NCBI RefSeq assembly: GCF_030812215.1
Contig: NZ_JAUSSG010000002.1
Coordinates: forward strand, 310,001 to 374,000
Length of the DNA: 64,000 bases
Direction of reading: 5' to 3'
From: Variovorax boronicumulans
Lineage (GTDB): Bacteria; Pseudomonadota; Gammaproteobacteria; Burkholderiales; Burkholderiaceae_C
Each line of letters opens with the position of its first letter. Position 1 is the stretch's first letter. The notes under the pieces were generated by a model. The model had not been told where the DNA came from, did not search any database, and saw only the letters and a program-made list of their open reading frames with translations. A program made the position numbers and the translations under genes. This document shows, piece after piece, positions 26,231 to 35,323 of the stretch.

Positions 26231-26968
26231 TCAATGCATGTGAAGGCCGCCGTTGACCGAGAAGTCGGCCCCCGTCGAGTAACCGCCTTCGTCGGTGGCC
26301 AGCCACGAGATGATCGAGGCGATCTCGCTCGGCTCGCCCAGGCGCTTGACCGGGATGGTGGCCACGATCTTGTCGAGCACTTCCTGGCGGATGGCCTTGA
26401 CCATGTCGGTGCCGATGTAGCCCGGGCTCACGGTGTTGACCGTCACGCCCTTGTTCGCCAGCTCCTGCGCCAGCGCCATCGTGAAACCGTGCATGCCGGC
26501 CTTGGCCGCCGAATAGTTGGTCTGGCCCGCCTGGCCCTTGGCGCCATTGACCGAACTGATGTTGATGATGCGGCCCCAGCCCTTTTCGACCATGTCGCCC
26601 ACCACCTGCTTGGTGACGTTGAACATGCTGTTGAGGTTGGTCTCGATCACCGCGCTCCAGTCCTCAGGGGTCATCTTGAGGAACATGCGGTCGCGCGTGA
26701 TGCCGGCGTTGTTGACCAGCACGTCGATGGGGCCATGCGCTGCCTTGGCGGCGGAGAACGCCTCGACGGTGGATTGCCAGTCGCCGACATTGCCGACCGA
26801 GGCGTGGAACTCGAAGCCTTCGGCTTTCTGTTCGGCGAGCCACTTGGCATGGTCGCGTGTAGGGCCGCATCCGGCGACCACGGTGAACCCGTCCTTGTAC
26901 AGACGTTGGCAGATGGCTGTTCCGATGCCACCCATGCCCCCGGTGACATATGCAACTTTCTTGCTCAT
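26231..26968 (-). CDS. phaB: acetoacetyl-CoA reductase PhaB
   Basis: A 245-residue SDR. VTGGMGGIG is the NADPH-binding motif, NNAGITRD follows, INISSVNGAKGQAGQTNYSAAK contains the catalytic Ser, Tyr and Lys, and SPGYIGTDMVKAI is a PhaB signature. It reduces acetoacetyl-CoA to (R)-3-hydroxybutyryl-CoA, the second step of polyhydroxybutyrate synthesis. The ATG at 26968 has an AAGGAAA site. It lies about 11 kb from phaC-phaA and has its own terminator. Confidence 0.93.
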   Translation of the reverse strand: MSKKVAYVTGGMGGIGTAICQRLYKDGFTVVAGCGPTRDHAKWLAEQKAEGFEFHASVGNVGDWQSTVEAFSAAKAAHGPIDVLVNNAGITRDRMFLKMTPEDWSAVIETNLNSMFNVTKQVVGDMVEKGWGRIINISSVNGAKGQAGQTNYSAAKAGMHGFTMALAQELANKGVTVNTVSPGYIGTDMVKAIRQEVLDKIVATIPVKRLGEPSEIASIISWLATDEGGYSTGADFSVNGGLHMH

Positions 26969-27162
26969 GAAATTTCCTTGATGTTTGCTTGGCAAAAGCC
27001 TGAACGGCCGCCTTCACTCTAGCGATTTTCACGCCACCGACCTCTGAGGAAAACACTGAGCCAAGCTTGCAACCAGCTGTCACGGAGCCGCGCGCACATG
27101 CAACCTATATGCTGCGCCCTGTACGCTCTTGCCCACGCGTTGCCCTCAAGGAGTTCGAAAGT

Positions 27163-27813
27163 ATGAATTTCGGGATCATCGTATTCCCCGACGTCGAGGA
27201 ACTCGATTTCGTCGGCCCCTGGGAAATGCTCACCATGTGGAGCAAGCTCGCCGCAGGACCGGAAAACTGCCTGATCGTCGCAGAGAAAACCGGGCCGGTG
27301 GTCTGCGCCAAGGGGCTTTCCATCAACCCGCATGTGTCGTTCGCAGACTGCCCGAAGCTCGACTACCTGCTCGTGCCCGGCGGCATGGGCACGCGGCGCG
27401 AGGTCGACAACCCTGCGATGACGCAGTTCCTGGCCCGGCAGGCGCCGGGGTGCAACGCGCTGCTGTCGGTGTGCACCGGCGCCTTCGTGCTGCATGCGGC
27501 GGGCCTCCTTTCCGGCAAGACAGCCACCACGCACTGGGGTTCGCTCGATCGGCTGCGCGCACTCGGTGATGTGAAGGTGGTCGAGCAGCGCTTCGTGCAG
27601 GACGGCGACACCTGGACTTCGGCCGGCGTCTCGGCCGGCACCGACTTGATGCTCGCCTTCATCGCGCACACCGCCGGCGAGGAAGCTGCCGCCAAGGTGC
27701 AACTGCAGGCCGAGTACTACCCGGCAGACACGGTCTACGGCAACACGGCGAGCCACGAGCGCGCGCCGGCCTATGTGCGGCAGCCGGGCGGCAAGCTTCG
27801 GAAGACGCCGTGA
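27163..27813 (+). CDS. DJ-1/PfpI family protein (isonitrile hydratase-like)
   Basis: A 216-residue protein of the DJ-1/PfpI class I glutamine amidotransferase-like fold. It starts NFGIIVFPDVEELDFVGPWEML; LLVPGGMGTRR and LLSVCTGAFVLHAAGLLSGKTATTHW hold the nucleophile-elbow cysteine. Members of this branch include isonitrile hydratase and glyoxalase-like enzymes. The reaction here is uncertain. AAGGAG precedes the start. The stop overlaps the next gene (GTGA). Confidence 0.8.
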   Translation: MNFGIIVFPDVEELDFVGPWEMLTMWSKLAAGPENCLIVAEKTGPVVCAKGLSINPHVSFADCPKLDYLLVPGGMGTRREVDNPAMTQFLARQAPGCNALLSVCTGAFVLHAAGLLSGKTATTHWGSLDRLRALGDVKVVEQRFVQDGDTWTSAGVSAGTDLMLAFIAHTAGEEAAAKVQLQAEYYPADTVYGNTASHERAPAYVRQPGGKLRKTP

Positions 27814-28331
27814 GCGCTGCGCCTTCGCTCGACCTGGAGCCGTTGCCCGTGCTCGCCGCCCGCATCGGTGCGGCGCTGCGCGAACGGCGGCAGACGGTGG
27901 CGGTCGCCGAGTCGTCGGCGGGCGGCCTCGTCTCGGCCGCCCTGCTCGCCATTCCGGGCGCGTCGGCGTTCTTCCTCGGCGGCGCGGTCGTCTATTCGCG
28001 CCGCGCCGGCAAGGCGCTGCTCGGGCTGACGCGCGAAGACATCGGCGACATGCGCGGAGAGACCGAGCCCTACGCCCGGTTCATCGCCGCCCGCATCCGC
28101 GAGAGCCACCGCGCAACATGGGGCATCTGCGAAAGCGGTGCGGCCGGGCCGTCGGGGAGTCCGTATGGCGATGCGCCGGGGCACGTGTGCTTGGCGATCG
28201 CGGGCGCAGTCACCGTGAGCCGGACCATCGAGAACGGGACCACCGACCGCCCCGCGAACATGGAAGTGTTCGCGCGGCAATTGCTCCAGCTTTTCGATGA
28301 AACCCTGCGGGCGCAAAACGCTCTTTCCTGA
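27810..28331 (+). CDS. CinA C-terminal domain family protein (nicotinamide-nucleotide amidase-like)
   Basis: A 173-residue protein starting at a GTG that overlaps the previous stop. VAVAESSAGGLVSAALLAIPGASAFFLGGAVVYS contains the conserved 'AES.TGG' catalytic serine region, and GICESGAAGPSGSPYGDAPGHV is the 'tGiaGP.G' motif. PncC-type enzymes hydrolyse nicotinamide mononucleotide to recycle NAD. The second motif differs slightly (SGAAGPSG), and the branch may have another substrate. Confidence 0.75.
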   Translation: MSAAPSLDLEPLPVLAARIGAALRERRQTVAVAESSAGGLVSAALLAIPGASAFFLGGAVVYSRRAGKALLGLTREDIGDMRGETEPYARFIAARIRESHRATWGICESGAAGPSGSPYGDAPGHVCLAIAGAVTVSRTIENGTTDRPANMEVFARQLLQLFDETLRAQNALS

Positions 28332-28357
28332 CCCAGTCGGCCAACCGCATCCAGGAT

Positions 28358-29239
28358 CTATGACGCACGTCGCGACGTGCTCGAAATCGCGATGCCGGCA
28401 AACACCATCAACAGCCCGGCAGCGAGACTCCACCGCACCGGCTCGCCCATCAGCGCCCATCCGGTGAAGGCTGCGGCGATCGGGTTGACGGTGACTGACA
28501 GGGCCACGAGCGTCGGGGTGGTCCTCGCGAGCGCGTACGACCACAGGAAGAAGCCGACCGCGCCGCCGAACACGCCCAGGTAGGCGATGGACATCCACTG
28601 GACATTGCCGAATTGCGCCATCGGCGCGTAGCCGCCGCGCCATGCGCTGATCGCGATCAGGCACAGGGCGCCGCTGCCCATGGTCACCAGCGTGAACGGC
28701 ACGGGCCCGGTCTCCCGGATCACGGGTCGCGACCACACGCTGTAGAACGCCATGCACAGTGCGGCGCCCAGCATCATGAGGTCGCCGCGCCATGCACCGG
28801 GCGGCGCTGCCGAAAGGCCCGTGATCAACGCCATGCCCACGCCGCCCATCGCCGTGATGACGCCCACCGACTTGCGCGCCGTGAGTCGCTCAACACCGAG
28901 CAGCGCCGCGATGGCCATGGTGAGCAGCGGCAAGGTCGACAGCGCGAGCGCGCCGCGCGCGGCGGTCGTGAAATGAAGCGACAGGTTGAACAACGCCGGA
29001 AACGCGCCGAAGAACAGCAACCCGAGCGCGATGACCTTCGGCACTGCTTGCCGCCGCGGCCAGTTCTGCCGCCGGAACATCGCAAGGGGCAACAGCAGCG
29101 CGAAACCGATGCCGAAACGCAGCGACCCCAGCGCCAGCGGATCGATCGCGCCTGCGACGAAACGCGTCGCACCGACAGCCGCGCCACCCATGGCGCTCGA
29201 CAGGACGGCAGCCAGCAAGCCCGAAAGAAGTGCACTCAC
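28358..29239 (-). CDS. EamA family DMT-type transporter
   Basis: A 293-residue membrane protein with about ten helices in two EamA repeats. Typical stretches are LALGSLRFGIGFALLLPLAMF and VALSVTVNPIAAAFTGWALMGEPVRWSLAAGLLMVFAGI. It starts at GTG 29239 with AAGGA upstream. Such proteins export amino acids or other metabolites. It is divergent from a LysR-type gene at 29332, its probable regulator. Confidence 0.8.
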   Translation of the reverse strand: MSALLSGLLAAVLSSAMGGAAVGATRFVAGAIDPLALGSLRFGIGFALLLPLAMFRRQNWPRRQAVPKVIALGLLFFGAFPALFNLSLHFTTAARGALALSTLPLLTMAIAALLGVERLTARKSVGVITAMGGVGMALITGLSAAPPGAWRGDLMMLGAALCMAFYSVWSRPVIRETGPVPFTLVTMGSGALCLIAISAWRGGYAPMAQFGNVQWMSIAYLGVFGGAVGFFLWSYALARTTPTLVALSVTVNPIAAAFTGWALMGEPVRWSLAAGLLMVFAGIAISSTSRRAS

Positions 29240-29285
29240 CGGCGTCCTTGTATCTCGTTGAAGGACGATGCTAAATAGCGGGAAC

Positions 29286-29322
29286 TGATAAAACAATCGA
29301 ATAAAGCTGATGAGATTTATCA
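29286..29322. promoter_or_regulatory. inverted repeat between eamA-like and lysR-like genes
   Basis: TGATAAA (29286-29292) and TTTATCA (29316-29322) are a perfect 7-bp dyad separated by 23 bp in an AT-rich divergent promoter region. This layout suits binding of the LysR-type tetramer. It ends 9 bp before the regulator's start, so autoregulation is likely. Confidence 0.5.
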
Positions 29323-29331
29323 CCTTTTTCG

Positions 29332-30207
29332 ATGAGTACCCTCATGCTTGATCCCGAACTGCTGAAGACCTTCGTCACCGTTGCCGGGCAGCGTTCGTTC
29401 ACCCGGACAGCCGCGCAACTGAACCGCACGCAGTCGGCCGTGAGCATGCAGGTCAAGCGGCTCGAGGAGTTGCTCGGCACCACGCTGTTCGCACGAACCA
29501 CCTCGCAGGTGGCCCTGACGCCCAGTGGCGAAGCCCTGCTGGGCTACGCGCACCGCATCCTGGCCCTGAACGACGAAGCGCTCGGCCGCATCCGCCAGCA
29601 CCAGAACGAAGGCCAGGTGCGGCTCGGGATCATGGACGACTACGGCACCAGTGTCGTGCCCGCGCTGCTCGCGAGCTTCGGCCAGCGCTATCCGCGCATC
29701 CACGTGAGCATGGAGACCGGACTCACCGCGAAGATGACCGAACGCCTCGGTGAAGATTTCGATCTCGTGATCGCCATGCATCCCAAGAACCAGGGCGATG
29801 GCGAGTTCCTCCGGCACGAGCAGGCGGTATGGGCTGCCGCCCCCGACCGTGTCGTCGACGGGCCGGGCCCGCTGCCCGTTGCCCTCTATCCCTCGGGGTG
29901 CCTCTTCCGCGAATGGGCGATGGCGGCGCTGGACAAGGCGCACCGGCCCTGGCGGCTCGCGTTCGTCAGTCACAGCAGCGCGGCCGTCGAGGCCGTGGTG
30001 GCGCAGGGGCTGGCCGTGAGCGTGTTCAAGGCAGGGACCTTTCCGAAGGGACTTCGCGCGCTGTCGAAGGAAGACGGCATGCCCCGGCTCCCCAAGGCGG
30101 ACATCCGCCTGCACCGCGCCCCGGCACTCACCGAAGCAGGTGCCCTGCTCGCGGCGCACCTGGTCGCGGCGATCCGCCGCGACGCCGGCTCACCGAACAT
30201 GCGCTGA
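29332..30207 (+). CDS. LysR family transcriptional regulator
   Basis: A 291-residue regulator. The N-terminal helix-turn-helix is LLKTFVTVAGQRSFTRTAAQLNRTQSAVSMQVKRLEELLGTTLF. The effector-binding domain follows (VRLGIMDDYGTSVVPALLASF). It is transcribed away from the EamA-type transporter. There is no clear ribosome binding site; an ATG at 29344 is an alternative start. Confidence 0.88.
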   Translation: MSTLMLDPELLKTFVTVAGQRSFTRTAAQLNRTQSAVSMQVKRLEELLGTTLFARTTSQVALTPSGEALLGYAHRILALNDEALGRIRQHQNEGQVRLGIMDDYGTSVVPALLASFGQRYPRIHVSMETGLTAKMTERLGEDFDLVIAMHPKNQGDGEFLRHEQAVWAAAPDRVVDGPGPLPVALYPSGCLFREWAMAALDKAHRPWRLAFVSHSSAAVEAVVAQGLAVSVFKAGTFPKGLRALSKEDGMPRLPKADIRLHRAPALTEAGALLAAHLVAAIRRDAGSPNMR

Positions 30208-30229
30208 AGAGCAGGCCTTCAATCCGTCT

Positions 30230-31234
30230 TCAGTCCGCCTGCACCCCCGCAGCGCGGATCACCTTCCCCCACTTCTCCACCTCCGCCGCCAGGTGCGTAC
30301 GCAGGCTCTCGGGGGTCTGCTTGTCCAAGGGCACGATCTCCGAGCTGAGTTCCGCCAGGCGATGCTTGACCATGTCGTCCTGCAGCGCGGCGCGCAAGGC
30401 CACGTTCAGCTTCTCGACCACGGCTGGCGGCGTGCCCTTGGGCGCGTACACGCCGTGCCACACGCGCACGTCGAAGCCCTTCAAGCCCTGCTCGTCGAGC
30501 GTCGGAATGTTGGGCATGCTCGACAGCCGCTTGGGCGTGGTCACGCCGAACACCTTCACGCGGTTGCCGTCCTTGATGACCGGCGCGGTCTGCGTGGTCT
30601 GGTCGCACAAGAGGTCGACCTGCCCGCCCATGAGGTCGTTGAGCGCCGGGCCCGCGCCCTTGTACGGCACGGTCGTCAGCTGCACGCCGATCTGGTTCAT
30701 GAACAGCAGCCCGCACAGTTGCGACACCGCGCCCACGCCCGCATTGGCCAGCGTGACCTTGTCCTTGTTGGCCTTCACGTAGGCCAGCAGCTCGGGGTAG
30801 GTGCTGGCGGGAAAGTCCTTGCGCGAGAGCAGCGTCATCGGCACGTCGAGCACCTGGCCGATGTACTCGAAGTCCTTCAGCGGGTCGTAGTTGAGCTTCT
30901 TGTAGAGCGCGGGCGCCGTGGCCATGCCCATGTGGTGGATGAGGATGGTGTAGCCGTTGGGCGCCGCCTTGGCCACGCGCGTCGGCGCGATGGTGCCGCC
31001 CGCGCCCACGGTGTTCTCGACGATCACCGTCTGGCCCAGTGACTTGCCCATGGGAATGGCCAGCATCCGCGCCACCACGTCGGTGGGGCCGCCGGCCGAA
31101 TAGGGCACGACCATGGTGACGGGCTTGTCGGGCCAGGGGGCCTGCGCGGTGGCCGGCGATTGCGCTGCCATGAGGCAGGCGCCCAGCGATGCGGCCAGCA
31201 GGGTTCGTGTTTTCCAGTTCTTCTTCAGGTTCAC
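30230..31234 (-). CDS. Bug family tripartite tricarboxylate transporter substrate-binding protein
   Basis: A 334-residue periplasmic protein with a signal peptide (LLAASLGACLMAAQSPATAQA). The mature part has the Bug pattern: WPDKPVTMVVPYSAGGPTDVVARMLA, VIVENTVGAGGTI and later VPYKGAGPALNDLMGGQVDLLCD. Bug proteins bind small carboxylates. It starts at GTG 31234 with AGGAGA upstream. It closes an operon of CoA-acid genes, so its ligand is probably the acid those genes break down. Confidence 0.88.
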   Translation of the reverse strand: MNLKKNWKTRTLLAASLGACLMAAQSPATAQAPWPDKPVTMVVPYSAGGPTDVVARMLAIPMGKSLGQTVIVENTVGAGGTIAPTRVAKAAPNGYTILIHHMGMATAPALYKKLNYDPLKDFEYIGQVLDVPMTLLSRKDFPASTYPELLAYVKANKDKVTLANAGVGAVSQLCGLLFMNQIGVQLTTVPYKGAGPALNDLMGGQVDLLCDQTTQTAPVIKDGNRVKVFGVTTPKRLSSMPNIPTLDEQGLKGFDVRVWHGVYAPKGTPPAVVEKLNVALRAALQDDMVKHRLAELSSEIVPLDKQTPESLRTHLAAEVEKWGKVIRAAGVQAD

Positions 31235-31278
31235 TTCTTGTCTCCTAGGTTGTTGGATCTGTCTTCTTTGTTCGGAAA

Positions 31279-32139
31279 TCAGGGCGGCGACTGCGCATCG
31301 AGCGCGAGCAGGCGTTCGGCGAGGCGCACCACCGGCGCATCGACCATGCGGCCATCGAGGCTGACGACGCCGCCGCCTGCGGACCGGACTTCGTCGATCA
31401 CGCGGCGCGCCCATGCCAGTTCGTCGGCGCTCGGGCCGAGTACGGCGTGCACCGGAGCGACCTGATCGGGGTGGATGCAAAGCTTCGCGCCGAAGCCGCA
31501 GCGGCGCGCGCGCGCCGTATCGGCGGCGAGACGTTGGGTGTCGCGCCAGTCGGGCGTCACGCCATCGATGGGTGCGGGCAGCCCGGCGCGGCGCGTGGCC
31601 AGCAGCAATGCGAGGCGCACGGGCACCAGCTCGGCTTCGTCCGCATCGCAGGCGAGGCCGACATCGGCCTGGAAATCGAGATTGCCGAAAGCGAGCCGAA
31701 GCACCTGCGCGGCCGCGGCGAGTTCGTCGACCGCCGCGAGACCGGCTGCCGATTCGATCAGGGGAACAAGCAGGCCTTTCGGGCCGACGGCTTCGGCCAA
31801 CCGACGCAGATCGTCCGCGCGCTCGGCCTTGGGCAGCACCACGCCCGCAATCAGGCCTTGCGCGACCAGCGCGGCCACGGCCTTGCAGTCGTCGTCGTGC
31901 CACGGCGTACCACCGGCATTGATGCGTACCAGCAGGCGTTGCCGGTCGGCGTCGGGCAATGCGGCGAACGAGGCGGCGAGCCCTTCGCGCGCCGACGCCT
32001 TGCGCTCGGGCGCCACCGCGTCTTCGAGATCGACGATCACACCGCCCGTACCGGCAGCCAGCGCCCGCGCATGACGCTCCGGCCGGTCGGCGGGCACGAA
32101 GAGAAAGGTGCGCGCCAGCGCGAGCGGCGGGTTGTTCAA
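31279..32139 (-). CDS. HpcH/HpaI-CitE family CoA ester lyase (citramalyl/malyl-CoA lyase-like)
   Basis: A 286-residue TIM-barrel protein. RTFLFVPADRPERHARAL opens it, VIVDLEDAVAPERK holds the metal-binding acidic residues, VLPKAE is a CoA/metal strand, LVPLIESAAGL and LAFGNLDFQADVG follow, and FGAKLCIHPDQVAPV closes it. The family cleaves CoA esters such as malyl-, citramalyl- or citryl-CoA by retro-aldol reaction. A TTG start overlaps the CaiB stop (TTGA), showing coupling. The substrate is inferred from the operon. Confidence 0.85.
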   Translation of the reverse strand: MNNPPLALARTFLFVPADRPERHARALAAGTGGVIVDLEDAVAPERKASAREGLAASFAALPDADRQRLLVRINAGGTPWHDDDCKAVAALVAQGLIAGVVLPKAERADDLRRLAEAVGPKGLLVPLIESAAGLAAVDELAAAAQVLRLAFGNLDFQADVGLACDADEAELVPVRLALLLATRRAGLPAPIDGVTPDWRDTQRLAADTARARRCGFGAKLCIHPDQVAPVHAVLGPSADELAWARRVIDEVRSAGGGVVSLDGRMVDAPVVRLAERLLALDAQSPP

Positions 32140-33317
32140 ACCGCCCTCGCCTCGCGCAGCGCCGCGATGTCCACATCGCTCCGCCCGAGCCCGCGCAGGA
32201 TCGCCTCGGTGTGCTCGCCGACAGCGGGAATGGCATCCATGCGGTAGTCGAACGCGCTCTGCCGCCCGGCCGGCAGCAGCGCCGGAATGTCACCGGCCGG
32301 CGAGCCCACCTGCCGCCACCGATCGCGCGCCTGCAATTGCGGATGCGCCCAGAGCCCGGCCATGTCGTTCATGCGTGCGTTGGCGATCTGCGCGGCATCG
32401 AGCCGCTCGAGCACCTGCGCCGTGCTCAGCGCGCCGAAGGTCTCCACGATGATCGCGCGCAGCGCCTCGCGGTGTTCGTTGCGGCGCGCGTTGCTGTCGA
32501 AGCGCGCATCGGTCGCGAGCCCCGCCTGCAGCAGCACCTTCTCGCAGAAGGTGCGCCACTCGCGCTCGTTCTGCAGGCCCAGCATCACCGTGCCGCCGTC
32601 TCCCGCGGGGAACGGGCCGTAGGGGTAGATGGTCGCGTGCGATGCGGCGCTGCGCGGCGGCGGCGGCGCGCCCTCGTAGGCGTAGTACATGGGGTAGCCC
32701 ATCCACTCGGCGAGCGATTCGAGCATCGACACGTCGATGTGCGAGCCCTTGCCGGTCTTGCCGCGCTGGAGCAGCGCCGCGAGGATGCCGGTGTAGGCAT
32801 ACATGCCCGCCGCGATGTCGGCGATGGAGTTGCCCGACTTGCACGGGTCTTCGGGCGTGCCGGTGACCGAAAGAAAACCCGCCTCGCTCTGGATCAGCAG
32901 GTCGTAGGCCTTCTTGTCGCGGTACGGTCCGTCTTCGCCATAACCCGAGATGTCGCAGACGATGAGACGCGGGTGCTTCGCCTGCAGCACCTCGGCGCCC
33001 AGGCCCATGCGCGCCGCCGCGCCGGGCGCGAGGTTCTGCACCAGCACGTCGGCATCGGCCACGAGTTCCTGCAGCACCGCGAGCGCGGCGGGCTGCTTCA
33101 GGTCGAGCGTGAGGCTTTCCTTCGAGCGGTTCACCCACACGAAGTGCGAGGCCTCCCCGCCCACGCGCCCGTCGTAGGCGCGCGCGAAGTCGCCCACTTC
33201 GGGGCGCTCCACCTTGATGACGCGGGCACCGAGGTCGGCCAGTTGGCGAGTACAGAACGGCGCGGCGATGGCGTGTTCTAGCGAGATGACGGTGATGCCG
33301 TCCAGGGGTCTTGTCAT
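32136..33317 (-). CDS. CaiB/BaiF family CoA-transferase
   Basis: A 393-residue class III CoA-transferase. PLDGITVISLEHAIAAPFCTRQLADLGARVIKVERPEVGDFAR is the typical N-terminus, followed by DLKQPAAL and NLAPGAAARMGLGAE; the catalytic aspartate is in AYDLLIQSEAG. It moves CoA between carboxylic acids. Its place between a CitE-type lyase and a MaoC-like hydratase resembles the mesaconyl-CoA C1-C4 transferase grouping. Confidence 0.88.
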   Translation of the reverse strand: MTRPLDGITVISLEHAIAAPFCTRQLADLGARVIKVERPEVGDFARAYDGRVGGEASHFVWVNRSKESLTLDLKQPAALAVLQELVADADVLVQNLAPGAAARMGLGAEVLQAKHPRLIVCDISGYGEDGPYRDKKAYDLLIQSEAGFLSVTGTPEDPCKSGNSIADIAAGMYAYTGILAALLQRGKTGKGSHIDVSMLESLAEWMGYPMYYAYEGAPPPPRSAASHATIYPYGPFPAGDGGTVMLGLQNEREWRTFCEKVLLQAGLATDARFDSNARRNEHREALRAIIVETFGALSTAQVLERLDAAQIANARMNDMAGLWAHPQLQARDRWRQVGSPAGDIPALLPAGRQSAFDYRMDAIPAVGEHTEAILRGLGRSDVDIAALREARAV

Positions 33318-33333
33318 GTCTGTGTGTCTTTCC

Positions 33334-34224
33334 TCAGGCGAGCACGGCCGTGGCCTGCATCGTGAGCCAGCCGTCGGCGTCTTCGCCCCAGAGGCTGAAG
33401 GTCTTGTTGTCGGCGCCTGGCTTGCCGTGCACGCGGAACGGGGCGATGTCGAAGGTCGGCCGCACCGCGCGGAATTCGAAGCGCGCGAGCTGCGCGCCCG
33501 GCACGTTGCGTCGCAACAGGTCGACCAGCAGCGTCGCGATCAGCGGGCCGTGCACGATCAGGCCCGGATAGCCCTCGACTTCCGTCACGTAGCGACGGTC
33601 GTAGTGGATGCGGTGGCCGTTGAAGGTCAGCGCCGAGTAGCGGAACAGCAGCACGTCGTCGGGCACGATCTCGCGGCTGAAGGCGGCATCCTTCGGGGCG
33701 GGCGTGGGCGGCGGCGCCTTCTCGCCGGGTGCGGCGGCGGCGCGGTAGACGATGTCGTGCTCCTCGGTCAGCGCAAGGCCGCGTTCGTTGCGCACCTCGT
33801 GGCGCACCAGCACGAAAACCAGCTCGCCGGTACGGCCGGCCTTGTGGGTGACCGAGGCGATGGTCGAGGTGCGCTCGACCTTGTCGCCCACTTGCAGCGG
33901 GTTGCCCGCTTCCCAATTCAAGCGCCCGCCCGCCCACATGCGGCGAGGCAGCGGCACGGGCGGGAGGAACCCACCGCGTTTCGCATGGCCGTCTTCGCCG
34001 ATCTCCGATTGGCGGTGATGCGGAAGAAAGTAGAGCCAGTGCCACAGCTCGGGCAGGCGCGTGCCGAATGCGGGCAGCGCATCGTCGCGGTCGAGCGTGG
34101 CGGAGAGCGCGCGGACCGGCGCGGCCGTGATGTCGTCGGCCAACGTTTCGCTGCGGCCTTGCCAGGCCTGGAGCTTGGCGAGCGCGTCGGCGTCGATCAG
34201 AGGGGTGGGATTCTCAGGATTCAT
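33334..34224 (-). CDS. MaoC/FAS1-like dehydratase family protein (mesaconyl-C4-CoA hydratase-like)
   Basis: A 296-residue double hot-dog protein. The N-terminal FAS1-like dehydratase part contains HWLYFLPHHRQSEIGEDGH and PRRMWAGGRLNWEAGNPLQVGDKV. The C-terminal part has FRYSALTFNGHRIHYDRRYVTEVEGYPGLIVHGPLIATLL, the hydratase motif with catalytic Asp/His. It would hydrate an unsaturated CoA ester. Start taken as ATG 34224 after GAAGAA. With the CoA-transferase and lyase it fits a C5 dicarboxylate route. Confidence 0.82.
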   Translation of the reverse strand: MNPENPTPLIDADALAKLQAWQGRSETLADDITAAPVRALSATLDRDDALPAFGTRLPELWHWLYFLPHHRQSEIGEDGHAKRGGFLPPVPLPRRMWAGGRLNWEAGNPLQVGDKVERTSTIASVTHKAGRTGELVFVLVRHEVRNERGLALTEEHDIVYRAAAAPGEKAPPPTPAPKDAAFSREIVPDDVLLFRYSALTFNGHRIHYDRRYVTEVEGYPGLIVHGPLIATLLVDLLRRNVPGAQLARFEFRAVRPTFDIAPFRVHGKPGADNKTFSLWGEDADGWLTMQATAVLA

Positions 34225-34239
34225 GGGTTCTTCAATCAA

Positions 34240-35217
34240 TCAATCGACCGCAGCGCCGGATGCTTTGACGATCCGCGCCCACTTGGCGAGATCGTCCTGC
34301 AGCAGTTTCGAAAACTGGTCGGGCGTGGTGGGCGCTGCGATCTCGACGCCTTGCTGGTCGAGCTTGTCGCGCAGGTCCTTCGCGGCCAGCGCCTTGCGCG
34401 TGGCGTCCTGCAGGGTGGCGAGCACGTCGGCCGGCACACCCGCGGGTGCGAAGAGGCCGATCCACAGCGTGCCGTTGTAGCCCGGCACCGCCTCGGCGAT
34501 GGTGGGCACGTCGGGCAGCACCGGCGAGCGCTTGTCGCCGCTCACGGCCAGCGCGCGCAGCTTGCCGGCCTTGATGTGCGAGAGCGCCGAGGGCAGGCTC
34601 GCGAACACGATCGGCAGTTGCCCGCCCAGCACGTCGTTGAGCGCAGGCGCCACGCCTTTGTAGGGCACGTGCTGCAACGAGATGCCCGCCATGCTGTTGA
34701 GCATTTCGCCGAGCAGGTGGTTGAGCGTGCCGTTGCCGGCCGAGGCGTACTGGTAGTTCGCGCCCTTGGCCCGTGCGAGCTTCAGGAACTCGTTGAAGTC
34801 CTTGGCAGGAAACGAAGGGTTGACCAGCAGCACGTTGGGCACCGCGCCGATGAGGCCAACGGGCTTGAAGTCCTTCACCGGATCGAAGCCCGGGTTCTTG
34901 TAGAGCGCCGGGTTGATCGCCTGGCTGCTGCTGATCGTCATGAGCAGCGTGTAGCCGTCCTTCGGGCCCTTGGCGACCAGCTGCGTGCCGATGTTGCCGC
35001 CCGCGCCGGGCCGGTTGTCGACGACCACGCTGGCGTTGTTCATCACCTCGCCGAGCTTCTGGCCGACGAGGCGGCCGACGATGTCGTTGGTGCCGCCCGC
35101 GGCCTGCGGCACGACGAGCGTGATGGGGCGCGTGGGATAGGGCTGGGCGGTTGCGGGGGCCGCGGCGATCAGCGTGGCTGCCGCGAGCGAAAGAAGCGCG
35201 AGGGCGCGGAATGTCAT
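34240..35217 (-). CDS. Bug family tripartite tricarboxylate transporter substrate-binding protein
   Basis: A 325-residue periplasmic receptor with a signal peptide (ALALLSLAAATLIAAAPATAQ). The mature part reads YPTRPITLVVPQAAGGTNDIVGRLV, VVVDNRPGAGGNIGTQLVAKGPKDGYTLLM and VPYKGVAPALNDVLGGQLPI, all Bug signatures. It leads the operon and is divergent from the LysR gene at 35324. The start at 35217 has GGAGAC upstream. Two Bug receptors flank one enzyme set here. Confidence 0.9.
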   Translation of the reverse strand: MTFRALALLSLAAATLIAAAPATAQPYPTRPITLVVPQAAGGTNDIVGRLVGQKLGEVMNNASVVVDNRPGAGGNIGTQLVAKGPKDGYTLLMTISSSQAINPALYKNPGFDPVKDFKPVGLIGAVPNVLLVNPSFPAKDFNEFLKLARAKGANYQYASAGNGTLNHLLGEMLNSMAGISLQHVPYKGVAPALNDVLGGQLPIVFASLPSALSHIKAGKLRALAVSGDKRSPVLPDVPTIAEAVPGYNGTLWIGLFAPAGVPADVLATLQDATRKALAAKDLRDKLDQQGVEIAAPTTPDQFSKLLQDDLAKWARIVKASGAAVD

Positions 35218-35275
35218 TGTCTTTGTCTCCATGGCCGCATGGTCGTTTGCCGTGGCACCGCGCGCAATCTGCGAT

Positions 35276-35304
35276 TTCGGAACCCAGGCTTCTGAATTTC
35301 CGAA
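35276..35304. promoter_or_regulatory. inverted repeat in the bug/lysR divergent promoter
   Basis: TTCGGAA (35276-35282) and TTCCGAA (35298-35304) form a perfect 7-bp dyad with a 15-bp spacer, 20 bp before the LysR start and 58 bp before the Bug start. It is the likely binding site of the neighbouring LysR-type regulator. Confidence 0.5.
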
Positions 35305-35323
35305 GGCCTGGCTACGATGCGCC

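Noticed and set aside
24623-27022. 799-codon plus-strand frame opposite dctA and phaB
   Set aside because: Shadow of two well-identified minus-strand genes; no domain is recognisable.
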